Below are positions 1 to 11,359 of a stretch of 64,000 nucleotides of DNA, one piece after another; the stretch's first letter is position 1; every line of letters starts with the position of its first letter. The notes under the pieces are model-generated. The model made no database searches. It was not told the origin of the DNA and worked only from the letters and a program-made list of their open reading frames with translations. A program made the translations under genes and the position numbers. The DNA is from Azorinus chamasolen (Eukaryota; Mollusca; Bivalvia; Cardiida; Solecurtidae), in NCBI GenBank assembly GCA_963576725.1, contig OY755242.1, positions 5,436,240-5,500,239 of the forward strand. The letters run 5' to 3'.

Positions 1-231
1 TGCCAGTCATAAAGGTAGTGTCCGCGGTGATGCCCCGCAATCCACGCTGATATCAGCACGGACAGCGATGGCTCGGCGGCGATAATATCCCGTAGGGTAA
101 ATTTCGGTCCGCGGTGGACACAGAATTTGTCCGCGGTGATCCATAAAAATTGTCCGTGCTGGAAACCCGCTCTCAAATAATTTTGTCCGCGCTGGTAAAA
201 CGGAAAACAAAAAGTCCGCGGGGCTTGTACT
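1..231. repeat. Degenerate GTCCGCG-motif repeat
   Basis: The motif GTCCGCGGTGAT and its variants recur about eight times in 200 bases, in a patch richer in GC than its surroundings. It is outside the duplicated unit. The small minus-strand open frame is not credible. Confidence 0.45.
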
Positions 232-556
232 GTACCTGAATCGTTGCAGTCCTACGGCAGTGAGTCAAAACATGTTTATATGAGGGAAGGGTTAATTAAT
301 AATAGTGATTGGCATTAAGACATTATTATAACCTGCCCTGCTTGCAACGGATCATACACACATCAGACAACACCTGTAGGAGCAGTCTGGTCAGGGCCTG
401 CTCTGATTGCTATGAAAACATATATGCTGTACAGCTACTGTCATCATAGAAATCATTTATTCATTATTCCATTATAAATACTCGTATACAATCATTACTT
501 CTCACATGAATATCCATGAGGAAAAGGGTTAACTGCGATTTAATCAATCTGTGTCC

Positions 557-1291
557 ATGCTTATAAAGCTTTTTAGTTGAGTCTGAGTTCGTTCTCAAGC
601 TTTTGATTGGTCAGATTTGAGTTCTCAAGCTTTTGATTGGTCAGATTTGAGCCAGAGGGTAGTACTCTATGATGGTATACTCTTAAACTTGGATACAGGA
701 GGAGCTTACCAGACTCATGTATTATTTTTTCCCTGTCGTGCCCTTAACGGCTTACCTGCAGGTGCTCTGACTTCAGCAAAGTCATTGAGTACATATTTGA
801 CGGATTGTCACAGTTATTATGCTATGTTTTACATGTTGTCCTGTGTTCACCGTCGTCTATGTTGTGGGTAAGTCCAGCGGGGATACCTTTATTTACAATA
901 TTTGTAAAGCTAGGGTGACTTTGAGAGAAGTGTGAGGTTAGGACGTCCGTAAACCGGTTTAAACCCCCAGTGGTGTTTTTGCTGCTGTCCGTGCCAAGGC
1001 GGTACTCTCTTTGTCACCCTTCCTTTTGTTTGCATTGCGTCTTTGTGCTTGTGGTTTGTTCATGTTGTGGAACGTTTGTCCCTGGTTCTTGTGTGTCTTT
1101 TGGTGTTTTCTGTGTTCATTTCGTGTGTGTGCGTGTGCGTTTGGGTGTGTGGTTGTGTGTGTGTGTGTGTGTGTCATGCTGTCTATCGGTGTTTTGGTGG
1201 TGGTTGCGTCTTGCATGTGGCTTTGCCTGCTTGACTTTACTACTTTTCCATTGAGAACGAACTCAGACTCAACTAAAAGTTTTATAAGCAT
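557..1291. mobile_element. Palindromic MITE (TGCTTATAAA family), interrupted by a Naiad fragment
   Basis: Arms read CCATGCTTATAAAG then GAGTCTGAGTTCGTTCTCAAGC and a TTGATTGGTCAGATTTGAG motif, with the inverse at the other end. The right arm is cut short by the insert 659-1250. The uninterrupted partner is 9873-10039. Confidence 0.75.
659..1250 (+). mobile_element. Naiad 3'-region fragment inserted in a palindromic MITE
   Basis: The fragment begins just past the RT stop codon and holds only 3' untranslated sequence, including a GT microsatellite near 1125-1175. It ends at the same terminal sequence (ACTTTACTACTTTTCC) as the related copy whose end lies near 23294 on the other strand. The second duplicated unit lacks it and has 23 bp of MITE arm (9975-9997) in its place, so the insertion replaced a little target DNA. 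Open frames here (for example 617-871) are not genes. Confidence 0.8.
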
Positions 1292-2292
1292 GAACCCAGG
1301 CGTGTAATCCGTTGTTGTCCCAGGAATATTCGTGAAAGAAATTATAAAATCATGAATACTGCTTAGATTAATTTATAAGCATACTTTGAACTTTTAAGTA
1401 TTGAAAAAGCTGAAACAACAGAATCAGATCTACATCATTCTATAAGCAATCCGAGCTCCTTACCGACCTTTTATCTCGGTCGACATGTATTCTGTTTGCA
1501 ATGGCGTAGAAAGACGTATATATGGAACAAAGGGATACGAATTAATGCTACCAAGTTCGAGTTCAAAGGACACGATCAGACCTATCTAAAATTGCGTTCA
1601 TTCCGAATATGAAGTCACTCATATATATACGCTATCGAAACTATAACTTAATGTTTAGAGTGATCTGCAACAATATTATTAATGAATGTCTCTTGATATA
1701 TGTATATAAACTGGTATCATTATAACACAATTTTAGAAAACCGTTATTATATATGTAGCATAATTATTTTGTTTCACCCTTTAAACAGAGGATAAACGAC
1801 ACTGAACAAGTAATCTCCTAGATCATTTCACCTTTTATGTACAAGTTCAGTACATCATGGTGCAGAGTCCATGGATTTGTTTTCACAGTGGTTCGTTTTT
1901 CTTATATAATTCGGTCGAATGCGGGTGCTGTATCATTACTGTGTAAATAGCCAGAAACAGTTACTATATAGTATACTATCCGTCCCGAGAGACAGGACGA
2001 TTTTCCTAACTAGTCTACGCTTTACGCTTTTCTCGTATATCCAATATTGGCTGTTGGGGCGAACTACACTGGGACCCAGCCATGAGTTAAGTAAGCGCGT
2101 CCAATTGCAACCATTCAAATGATTTGATAGTCCACGGTCAAGGCCATAACGGCTAATAGTATAATAATAGAAGTATTGTTTTATTACGGGTAAATATTCT
2201 AATATTTAACCAACGAGTCATTAATTCCATTAGCAAACAGTGTAGATCTCCACGCCACGAGGACTCATACAGGCGCCATCTCACCAGGGTCC

Positions 2293-2435
2293 ATGCTTAT
2301 AAAACGTTTAGTTGAGTCTGAGTTCGTTCTCAAGGTTTTGATTGGTCAGATTTGAGCCTTTGCTTGAGAACTCAAATCTGACCAATCAAAAGCTTGAGAA
2401 CGAAACTCAGACTCAACTAAAAGCTTTATAAGCAT
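2293..2435. mobile_element. Palindromic MITE, TGCTTATAAA family
   Basis: A nearly perfect inverted repeat bounded by ATGCTTATAAA and its inverse, flanked by GGGTC/GACCC. Same family as 557-1291. Confidence 0.75.
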
Positions 2436-2589
2436 AGACCCAGGTTCTGTCGTTTGTCTGGTTACACTGTTTCTTTAAAAATATTCCTAATTATTGACGG
2501 TAAGCCTGGTCTGTTTTGTGTTTTGTAACAATGCATTTGACAATTCAGTGCTGAAAGGGTTGATAATGTTGTACCGTGTGTTAATATCG

Positions 2590-4680
2590 CTCTGATCATG
2601 TTGAAACGCAGGTATGCCCTCTTTTCCAAGTCGGAATCCAGTACAAAGTAGAAAGTGTATGTTGTTTTATGTTCGGACCAGACTTAAAATTATTGCACAT
2701 TTTTACATGTTCTGAGACTATATCTTTTTCAGGTGTTGGAACTGTTATATAAGTTTGTGAATCAGTTAGCTCCTTCTTTAAAACATCAACATAATACAAT
2801 CTTCAAATAATGATTACATTATTTGATGCCTTGTCAGCAGGAACAAGAACATAATTTGAATGAAAATTAGACATGTTTTTTCTTCAAATAGCGAAATGTA
2901 ACTCTAGGTCAAGGTGGTAATTTGATTTGTAAAAGGTAATACGCGTATCAATAATATCAAAAATACATTTCTTCCAATCCGAAAGGACATTAACATCAGC
3001 ATGTTCTCGTCGACACCATTTGATGCAGAATTCTTGAATAGCTTCCGCAATATGAGTTCGACAAGCGTCAAAATCATTATTATATTTATAACAGATGATA
3101 GGTGATTCAGAGTTGATGAAATATTTGGGAATAGTATCGATTACATTCTTATCACGAAATATACTTTGAATATCAATAAAATCGATACCTTTATTTAGGA
3201 ATTGAAGTTTCAGAAAATGTATTTTATGTTCAGATTCTTTATCAATACAAGGAGGAAGAACATGATTTGTGTAACTTTGTATAAGTGAGGCAGTATTAAT
3301 TAACGTATCTGTACGCATATGTATTTTATCAGCCTCTTCGTCTATGGATTTGAGACAGGAAAAGGGTAAAGACGATAAACAAGATAATATAGAATGTTTG
3401 TCAGTTTGTTTTAGAATGGTATGTAAATCATGAATAGATATATTACGACGTAATTTACGTTTAATATTACCATTACACGTCTACCATGTGATCTACTTTT
3501 ACGTTTTCGAATAGAAAATATAGAGAAAATATCGATGCTTGGATCTTTAGAAATGTTGCCGCTTTGGAAAATGTTACCATTAAGGCCTAAAGGAAAAGGT
3601 GTTTGTAACTTCTTTAGTCAGTCTAGCTCTGTGATAAAACGAGCTTTAGATTTTAAACTGCTAATAGTTTTAGCATCATAATAAATTTGTTCCACTGGTT
3701 GAACCGAAACATATTTGAAAGAATGTCCTGTATGACGAAAATGCTGGTAAAGAAAATTGCGTACTTTTTTTATCCGGCAATGGTAACTGTGTTCACGAAA
3801 CCTAGTTTTTTAAAGTACGTCCTGTCTGACCTACATATTGAATGCCACAGCGTGGCGCGTTTCATGTAAGAACATATATAATATTAGATGAGTTTCAGTC
3901 TAAATCAGAATTAATCTTCACACTAAACACTCTACCATTAACAAGAGATTTAATTGTTGATCTGGTAGAAATAAAATTGCAACACATACACCTCTTACTA
4001 TTGCACTTAGTAATAATTGGATACACCCTATGTCTTTTGTTCAAATAATGTGAATTTAGATGGGCTTTACTATAACGAAGGATAGACTGCTTTAAAGGAG
4101 ACAGAACGATTTTTGGTCCATTATGAAAAATGTTACTAATAGCAGAAGAGAGCACATGAAAAGACGAAGCAGAAGGCACTTTTAGAGGTTTAATACAAAC
4201 TGACGGCTGTAGTGATTGGAAATTAGCCAGGTTATGAGGAATCTGAACAGAAGACACAGAGTGTAAGTTTAAGTTTGTAATTTTAAGTATAGGGAGATTA
4301 TTCATAATTTATGTAGTAATTGTAGCACCCTTCCGTAAAAAGCGACATACATTTGTAACGAAAAGAAAAGTTATGTAAAGAATAAAAACATACCAGAGGT
4401 TACGATAAAAAATAATAAAGACTAAGGATATGAAGGAAAACGTTGAATGGGTAAGAAGTAAGAAAAACGAGTAAGGTAAAGTCACACTAGAGAAAACGCA
4501 AAGGGCACAAATCTTAAAAGGGACATTAAAATAGTCACACAATATGTCGGTGAGTACCGAAGCCACCATGAAGTGCAATGAACGGTGTTAAGGTATGAGG
4601 AAACGCATTGAATGTAGAGCAATTCCTGCAAGAGGAAGAAAACAATATAGATTGAGCAATAAATTGACATTTACCCATGT
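2590..4680 (-). pseudogene. Decayed Naiad fragment, unit-1 copy (N-terminus, endonuclease, start of RT)
   Basis: On the minus strand, 4305-3895 encodes the Cys-rich N-terminus (KRCMCC motif) and is clearly homologous to 60208-59765. It is followed by the GIY-YIG segment (QYVGQTGR near 3840), now frameshifted by an extra A near 3810. Then come the linker (3318-2884) and the LYWIP start of the RT, where homology fades near 2590. The region around the CxC motif is deleted. TGA codons at 3862-3864 and 2803-2805 match the first and third TGA of the full element. A further TGA at 3895-3897 stands where the full element has Cys137. Leader sequence extends to about 4680. Confidence 0.82.
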
Positions 4681-4733
4681 GTAATAAGTCTACATGCGTC
4701 AGTATGGTTTCCATAGGTACTTGGTATTTTATA

Positions 4734-4757
4734 TACGTCACCTTCAAGATATATAAA
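4734..4757 (+). promoter_or_regulatory. CRE-like and TATA core promoter of the unit-1 PH-like gene
   Basis: TACGTCA (4734-4740), a CRE/ATF-like half site, precedes TATAAA (4752-4757) by 11 bases, and CTTCAAG lies between them. Predicted transcription start is near 4780-4785, about 85 bases before the ATG. The arrangement recurs with identical spacing at two other places in the window, which supports function. Confidence 0.6.
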
Positions 4758-4868
4758 CACGCTCTCGGTGCATGTGGACAGAATATTGAAAAACGGGAAA
4801 GCGCAGTTCACGCATTCAAACAGCAAAAACACAGTAAAGAAAATACTTGTGCGAATACCTCTATTGGA

Positions 4869-5297
4869 ATGAGTAAACTTACAGTGGAAAGCGAAGCCAT
4901 GCCACAGGAGGGTTCAAGAAAGATTCTGATGTCCGGTCGAGTGTTTCTTTGTTGCAAGGTGGCGCCAACAGAATTTAAGAAAACACCGATGTATATGTCA
5001 GCTATCAGCGGACCCAACGAGCATTTCTGTTCTCTATTCAGGGACTCAGAATTCAAATATGGACTTGGAAATGTTAATTTGAAGAACTGTGCGGTTTTGA
5101 AAATGAATACAAATGAAATGCAATTTCAAGTTCGTTTACACACATCTGAGAACACAGGACTGTTGTTCGAGGCTTTATCAAAAGAAGACACTGAGTTGTG
5201 GATACAGGCACTGCACCCAAGAATTCTCACCAACTCCCCGGCGGTGTCATTCACACGCGCAGTGTGTCGTTTTAGGCTGGAAGAGGACGATAAATGA
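4869..5297 (+). CDS. Small intronless PH-like domain protein, unit-1 copy
   Basis: The ORF has 142 codons. An open frame extends upstream to 4677, but a TATA box at 4752-4757 puts transcription start near 4780, so ATG 4869 is the likely first useful start. The product is acidic at its end (LEEDDK) with no signal peptide or membrane segment, so cytosolic. The middle reads like a pleckstrin-homology fold: an opening strand (SGRVFLCCKV), several alternating beta-type strands, and a closing helix with the usual Trp (SKEDTELWIQALHP). PH domains bind phosphoinositides or proteins; no ligand can be named. A possible AATAAA signal is at 5417-5422. It is 97.9 percent identical in DNA to 14182-14610. 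Seven of the nine differences change the protein, but both frames are intact. Family assignment is by pattern only. Confidence 0.6.
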   Translation: MSKLTVESEAMPQEGSRKILMSGRVFLCCKVAPTEFKKTPMYMSAISGPNEHFCSLFRDSEFKYGLGNVNLKNCAVLKMNTNEMQFQVRLHTSENTGLLFEALSKEDTELWIQALHPRILTNSPAVSFTRAVCRFRLEEDDK

Positions 5298-5309
5298 TCA
5301 CATGGTCAT

Positions 5310-6078
5310 CATTGTGAGAAAAATAAGATTAACTATAATTTTCGACAAGTGGGCTCTGGTTGCTTAGGAACTCATCTGACTTACGAATTGACTCTACAGT
5401 TTCATAAGAAACATTGAATAAACCGGGAACTGAATCATTCAGCATGTCAGACATTGAGTAGACAGAATTTGAACATTTCAGACTGCTGAACGTTCTGGGT
5501 GGTGTTCTGGTGTTGTTACGCTCGCTTAGCAATACGAATCTAACGGATTTTACCCATTTCTGCTAAATCTCGTATTTGCAGATGTTTCATTGATTTCCGA
5601 TTCGATCAAACTCTTGACCGGGTGTCAAACAGCTTGCAGAAAACAGGTCCCGATGAGACATCGACTAGTTTGATTACAACTGTTAGTACCAGTCAAGACG
5701 CGCTTAGCGTGAGATTGGTTAATGCCGTCAATGTGTATTAAGTGATTTCTTTAAAGAGGTTCTACGTTACATTATGTCACCAATGCATTTATAAACAAAT
5801 GTTGAACATGATCGCACGCCACGTCAGATACAAGCTGCATGATCTAGACATATGACCTTTGTGTAGAAGCTTAATATCATGCCAGAATTGCGTGGTAATA
5901 TATGTTTGTAGATAGTGTACATTGTATGTAAATATTTATTTTATTAAATAACTAAAATACATTGAGGATGTTTTGTATTATTAAATGACAAATGAATAAA
6001 ACAAACTCACTCAACCGATGCAAAATCTTGATTTCGCATACATTCACCCCTTTTCGTGCTTTTCCTGACCTACCATGC
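5310..6078. other. Spacer downstream of the unit-1 PH-like gene
   Basis: Up to 5509 it matches unit 2 and includes the candidate poly(A) signal. From 5510 it is specific to unit 1. A weak piece of the GATGAGACGCCGAG hairpin family lies near 5585-5700. No gene is seen. Confidence 0.5.
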
Positions 6079-7047
6079 AAGTACAAAAATGAGTCATGCA
6101 GGAAACACCACATACAGAACAAACACTCGCCCGAACAGCAACACAAGGAAACAGCAAATGTACATAGGTAGAAAAAACAACAAGAGACGCACAAAGACAA
6201 AACAAACATACAATAGGAGGAAGATGGAAGTACCGCCTTGGAACGGTCAGTGACAAAAGTCACCGGGGGTTTAAACCGGTTTATGGGCGCCCAACCTCAC
6301 CCTTATTCCATCCCCATCCTAAAAGACAAACAGTGTAAATAAACGTATCCCCTCTCCGACTAATCTACAACAACCGCGACAGCAAATACAGTGGTAAAGT
6401 GCATGTATAACAAAAAAACATTTTATTGAAAATACTGTATCCACCTATCGCTATTGTACTCAATGATTGAGCTGCAAACAGAGTAACTGTAGAAAAGTAA
6501 TAAAGGGTACGACAAAAATGAAATAGTACAGATATCCGACGTTCTCCTTCCATTTCTGGATTTAAGAGGTCGCCTTCATAGAGTACTAAACCTTTCTTGT
6601 CGGCGTACATGCAAAGAGGCCAGCGTGATTGCCAACTGTAAAAGGGTTCACAACCAAACATGCAGTATGTTGTAGTAATACAGGATCATATCCCTTTTTA
6701 ATGAATTGTTTTATATATTTGATGAACAAAGTGAGAAAATGGGTATGTCCAATAATTTTACGAAGTTTGTAAATCACATCACCATAAAATTCCGGATGTG
6801 AAATACCGTGTCGCAAAAGTACCTTGAGATTACATTTGTACTTGCCAATAAGCGAGAGATTTCGATAGTAAAATTTAGAGAAAGTTTTTCTTAGTTTATG
6901 GTATCTATATCCTTGTTTAAGCAGTTTATCAGTTAAAATGAGATTTCGACTGTTAAAATCGTCAATAGATGAACAAGCTCTAGCAAAACGCATAAGTTGA
7001 GATATATAAACCCCGTAAGATGGAGCACGGGGAACATCCCCGTCAAG
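6079..7047 (-). mobile_element. 5'-truncated Naiad copy (3' region and RT C-terminus)
   Basis: This segment is nearly identical to 56514-57474. It carries the last 135 codons of the RT ORF (6993-6586) and the whole 3' region, then stops abruptly at 7047, where homology to the full element ends. Truncation at the 5' end with an intact 3' end is the signature of target-primed reverse transcription. The copy lies inside the 2.27 kb segment that is present in the first duplicated unit and absent from the second. Confidence 0.85.
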
Positions 7048-8022
7048 TCCAAACAGTCAGACGCCTCGTCACGAGCTAAGATTTGATACTTGGTCAATAA
7101 GTTATTTCTCAGAATCTTAACATTTTACTCCATGAATATTCACGTTATAAATTATGACGGCATGAATAATATTTAGGTTATTTTTGAAAATGGGATATTA
7201 ACACGTGATGTTTTCTACAGAGATTTATATAATTCCATACACAAAGCATATGCTGAAGGAGCCGTCTGATCTGGGTCATCCCTATATGCAAAAGGCGTAG
7301 AAAGTGGTGTATATGGAGTCAATGGTTAAACGCATTGAAACAAATAAATTAGTACAGATTGCAACTGAAGCTGGCATTTTCATTTTATAACTCGCACTTG
7401 CTTTTTCATGCATTTCACCTCTAAGTTCGGAGAATTACCTGTAAAAGGAGGGAAAATTAAATGTGATGAAAAGTAACTTATGCTCTGAATGTGTTCGTTT
7501 GCGTTATACCAATAACAAACGAGTTAATTTTGGGTTACGTAACAAGCGACCATTTGCTTCTAGCCATAGTACCTCAGTTGCATAAAAATTAGTCAAGTGT
7601 ATTCCCGGCCTTTTGAATAAGGTGATGTGATTAAATCAGTCTATATTTAGATTATATGTTCTACAAATGCCATTCGTACCAAACCAGTTAATTAATAAAT
7701 ACATTAATATATGTTCACCCTCCAAGTCCGATGTGCACGATCAATGACGGTCTAGATAAAATGACCTGATTCTGGATTCACACATCTGACCAGAAAAAAT
7801 ATCAAACAAACAGCAGCCAATCAGAAAAAATCGGATAACAGATTACTATACTGATATTCACAAAAGAGGTTCCGTGAGGTAGAGCTCGTCGAATGCTCCC
7901 ATTGAAACCGTGCTTTCCTGTTTCAATTAATTAACTAGTAAATATACAGTTCGGGAAGTCTCGTTGTGCCAATGTGAAGAATGTATAGGTTCATGTGACT
8001 AATAGAGATATTCCAGTTTTAC
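7048..8022. other. Spacer with no gene
   Basis: AT-rich sequence. From 7775 it is the duplicated sequence matching 14827 onward. No convincing ORF, only weak MITE traces. Confidence 0.5.
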
Positions 8023-8258
8023 TCTTTACTCCATAAACACGCATTTCTACGCAGTTGTAAACAGTGTAGATCCCAATCAGACGGCTCCTATTGGAACCGT
8101 CTGATCTGGGTCTGCTCTGTTTCCTTATGGTAAAATACAGTTTCTGCCTTGGTCAAAATGGCTTGTGCTCCTGTGTCTACCTGCTAGTATAACAATTAAT
8201 ATAATTGTTATTCATGGTGTCATTATTTCTTACATGAATATTCATGGAGTGAAGGGTT
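8023..8258. mobile_element. piggyBac-like MITE with a central TCAGACGGCTCC hairpin, unit 1
   Basis: The hairpin (8084-8110 region) reads AATCAGACGGCTCC and inverse, inside AAACAGTGTAGATCC/TCTGCTCTGTTT arms. The right end is TCATGGAGTGAAGGGTTAA. The left end is decayed. The unit-2 partner is about 15061-15308. Confidence 0.6.
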
Positions 8259-8718
8259 AAAACAGTCTCGTGACCCGTAACGTCATTGTAGCGCTCAATT
8301 TGGAATTGTCACAATTTTCTAAATGGCCGTATCGACCTTATGTTCGAATCGATTTACATGTCTTCTGTACAGCAGTAATGAGACAAACCTGGGAATCATA
8401 TAAACACGTGATAGATTTAATCAAATTGGACATAAATCTGGTCCAGTTTTGAGCTTATTCAGAGATTACCTGTATTTCATGACAGAGCATTGCTCCCAAT
8501 ATTTTTGATTAGATACGCACGTTAAGTCAAACCATTGGGGTAGAAGGTCCTACGAGCATACGCGGAACCGAAGTAAAAAAAATACTCAACAGTATTTCCC
8601 TAGTGTCTCCACAGATGTCTGTGCGCTTGGTTTTCTCCGAACAGCATTGACACCTGCTACATGCTAAATCTGTTAATCCTTAACATGGTAGAAACGCATT
8701 TGCACCCCTTGCAATGCA

Positions 8719-9569
8719 AGGACTGCAACGGTTCACCGAATTTCGGTTATTTTCGGTTCATTTGTCTCGATTCGATTTTCGGTTCGGCGCCGCAAATTTC
8801 GGTGCGGTGCGTCGATATATGGTGAATTGGACTTAGTGCTCCAGATAAGGTGCATACTTGTGTATTTACGCATATTTTCCAAACAAAAACGCATTTGAAA
8901 CTAAAATCGTGCGTACTGATACGAATAATATAGTGTCTCCGCCCAATCTGAAGATCGTCAACAGACGCTTTGCACTGGCGTACTTACCTGAGACATTCCG
9001 ATTATATGCATTTCGCACCCACCCTAGTACCATTCCGGTGAATCGCGGCCGATTCCCTGTTATCTACATGAAAAATAATGTAGTAGGGTACCGGAACCGG
9101 TCGCTTTTTTGCGGAACAGATGCGAAGGGGTTAGGTCCGAGAATAGTCGCATTGCTAGCGTCTGATTGACATAAAAATCATGGCGTCGTCTGGCATTGGT
9201 CGACAGAAGAAAAGATTCTGTGTTGAAAAAAAAATTCAATTATTTCGAAAGACGAGATGAAAAGGCGAGATCGCAATCAATTGCGAGGTCAATAATTAAC
9301 TCTCTTATTGAAAATGTAACGGCTGAAGACGAAAAGATGACCAAAACAAGGCGACTAGAAAACACTCTCCTATGGATCTAGCAGTACTTTAATGGATGTA
9401 TACATGATTAAAATTGAGTTAGGTAATCGATATGTTACCAGTAAATGAGAATTCTATTAGGGTTTTTTAATCAAGTTCTTTACCTTATACCCGAACCGAA
9501 TAATCGAAACCGAAAGGGTTATAATCGAAACCGAACCGAATCGAGAAGTACCTGAATCGTTGCAGTCCT
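8719..9569. mobile_element. Terminal-inverted-repeat element rich in CGGTT/AACCG motifs
   Basis: The ends read AGGACTGCAACGGTTCA and, inverted, AGGACTGCAACGATTCA. Subterminal DNA is full of TTCGGTT repeats on the left and AACCGAA on the right. Two open frames (8858-9169 and 9196-9381) match nothing I recognise. The arrangement suggests a non-autonomous, possibly hAT-like element; no target duplication was found. Its last ~22 bases also begin unit 1 at 232. Confidence 0.55.
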
Positions 9570-9872
9570 ACGGCAGTGAGTCAAAACATGTTTATATGAG
9601 GGAAGGGTTAATTAATAATAGTGATTGGCATTAAGACATTATTATAACCTGCCCTGCTTGCAACGGATCATACACACATCAGACAACACCTGTAGGAGCA
9701 GTCTGGTCAGGGCCTGCTCTGATTGCTATGAAAACATATATGCTGTACAGCTACTGTCATCATAGAAATCATTTATTCATTATTCCATTATAAATACTCG
9801 TATACAATCATTACTTCTCACATGAATATCCATGAGGAAAAGGGTTAACAGCGATTTAATCAATCTGTGTCC

Positions 9873-10039
9873 ATGCTTATAAAGCTTTTTAGTTGAGTCT
9901 GAGTTCGTTCTCAAGCTTTTGATTGGTCAGATTTGAGTTCTCAAGCTTTTGATTGGTCAGATTTGAGCCAGAGGCTCAAATCTGACCAATCAAAAACTTG
10001 AGAACGAACTCAGACTCAACTAAAAGTTTTATAAGCATG
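9873..10039. mobile_element. Palindromic MITE, TGCTTATAAA family, intact
   Basis: Uninterrupted partner of the MITE at 557-1291, with both arms present. The left arm has an internal ~27 bp duplication. Confidence 0.75.
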
Positions 10040-11039
10040 AACCCAGGCGTGTAATCCGTTGTTGTCCCAGGAATATTCGTGAAAGAAATTATAAAATCAT
10101 GAATACTGCTTAGATTAATTTATAAGCATACTTTGAACTTTTAAGTATTGAAAAAGCTGAAACAACAGAATCAGATCTACATCATTCTATAAGCAATCCG
10201 AGCTCCTTACCGACCTTTTATCTCGGTCGACATGTATTCTGTTTGCAATAGCGTAGAAAGACGTATATATGGAACAAAGGGATACGAATTAATGCTACCA
10301 AGTTCGAGTTCAAAGGACACGATCAGACCTATCTAAAATTGCGTTCATTCCGAATACGAAGTCACTCATATATATACGCTATCGAAACTATAACTTAATG
10401 TTTAGAGTGATCTGCAACAATATTATTAATGAATGTCTCTTGATATATGTATATAAACTGGTATCATTATAACACAATTTTAGAAAACCGTTATTATATA
10501 TGTAGCATAATTATTTTGTTTCACCCTTTAAACAGAGGATAAACGACACTGAACAAATAATCTCCTAGATCATTTCACCTTTTATGTACAAGTTCAGTAC
10601 ATCATGGTCCAGAGTCCATGGATTTGTTTTCACAGTGGTTCGTTTTTCTTATATAATTCGGTCGAATGCGGGTGCTGTATCATTACTGTGTAAATAGCCA
10701 GAAACAGTTACTATATAGTATACTATCCGTCCCGAGAGACAGGACGATTTTCCTAACTAGTCTACGCTTTACGTTTTTCTCGTATATCCAATAGTGTCTG
10801 TTGGGGCGAACTACACTGGGACCCAGTCATGAGTTAAGTAAGCGCGTCCAATTGCAACCATTCAAATGATTTGATAGTCCTAGGTAAAGGCCATAACGGC
10901 TAATAGTGTAATAATAGAAGTATTGTTTTATTACGGGTAAATATTCTAATATTTAACCAACGAGTCATTAATTACATTAGCAAACAGTGTAGATCTCCAC
11001 GCCACGAGGACTCATACAGGCGCCATCTCACCAGGGTCC

Positions 11040-11205
11040 ATGCTTATAAAACGTTTAGCTGAGTCTGAGTTCGTTCTCAAGGTTTTGATTGGTCAGATTT
11101 GAGCATTTGGCTCAAATCTGACCAATCAAAAGCTTGAGAACTCAAATCTGACCAATCAAAAGCTTGAGAACGAAACTCAGACTCAACTAAAAGCTTTATA
11201 AGCAT
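11040..11205. mobile_element. Palindromic MITE, TGCTTATAAA family
   Basis: Partner of 2293-2435. Its right arm carries an extra tandem copy of the GATTGGTCAGATTTGAG-type module, as the left arm of 9873-10039 does. Confidence 0.7.
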
Positions 11206-11359
11206 AGACCCAGGTTCTGTCGTTTGTCTGGTTACACTGTTTCTTTACAAATATTCCTAATTATTGACGGTAAGCCTGGTCTGTTTTGTGTTTTGTAACA
11301 ATGCATTTGACAATTCAGTGCTGAAAGGGTTGATAATGTTGTACCGTGTGTTAATATCG

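Larger units (their letters stand above)
232..8577. repeat. Duplicated segment, unit 1
   Basis: Homologous to 9549-15628 with about 2 percent mismatches across unique sequence. It begins with the last ~22 bases of a terminal-repeat transposon and ends near the poly-A tract after GGAACCGAAGT. Unit-specific material is the Naiad insert 659-1250 and the 2.27 kb segment 5510-7774. Confidence 0.9.

Noticed and set aside
959..1307. Overlapping open frames rich in Cys/Val or His/Thr on both strands
   Set aside because: They lie in a Naiad 3' region with a GT microsatellite; composition comes from the repeat, and the second duplicated unit lacks the DNA.
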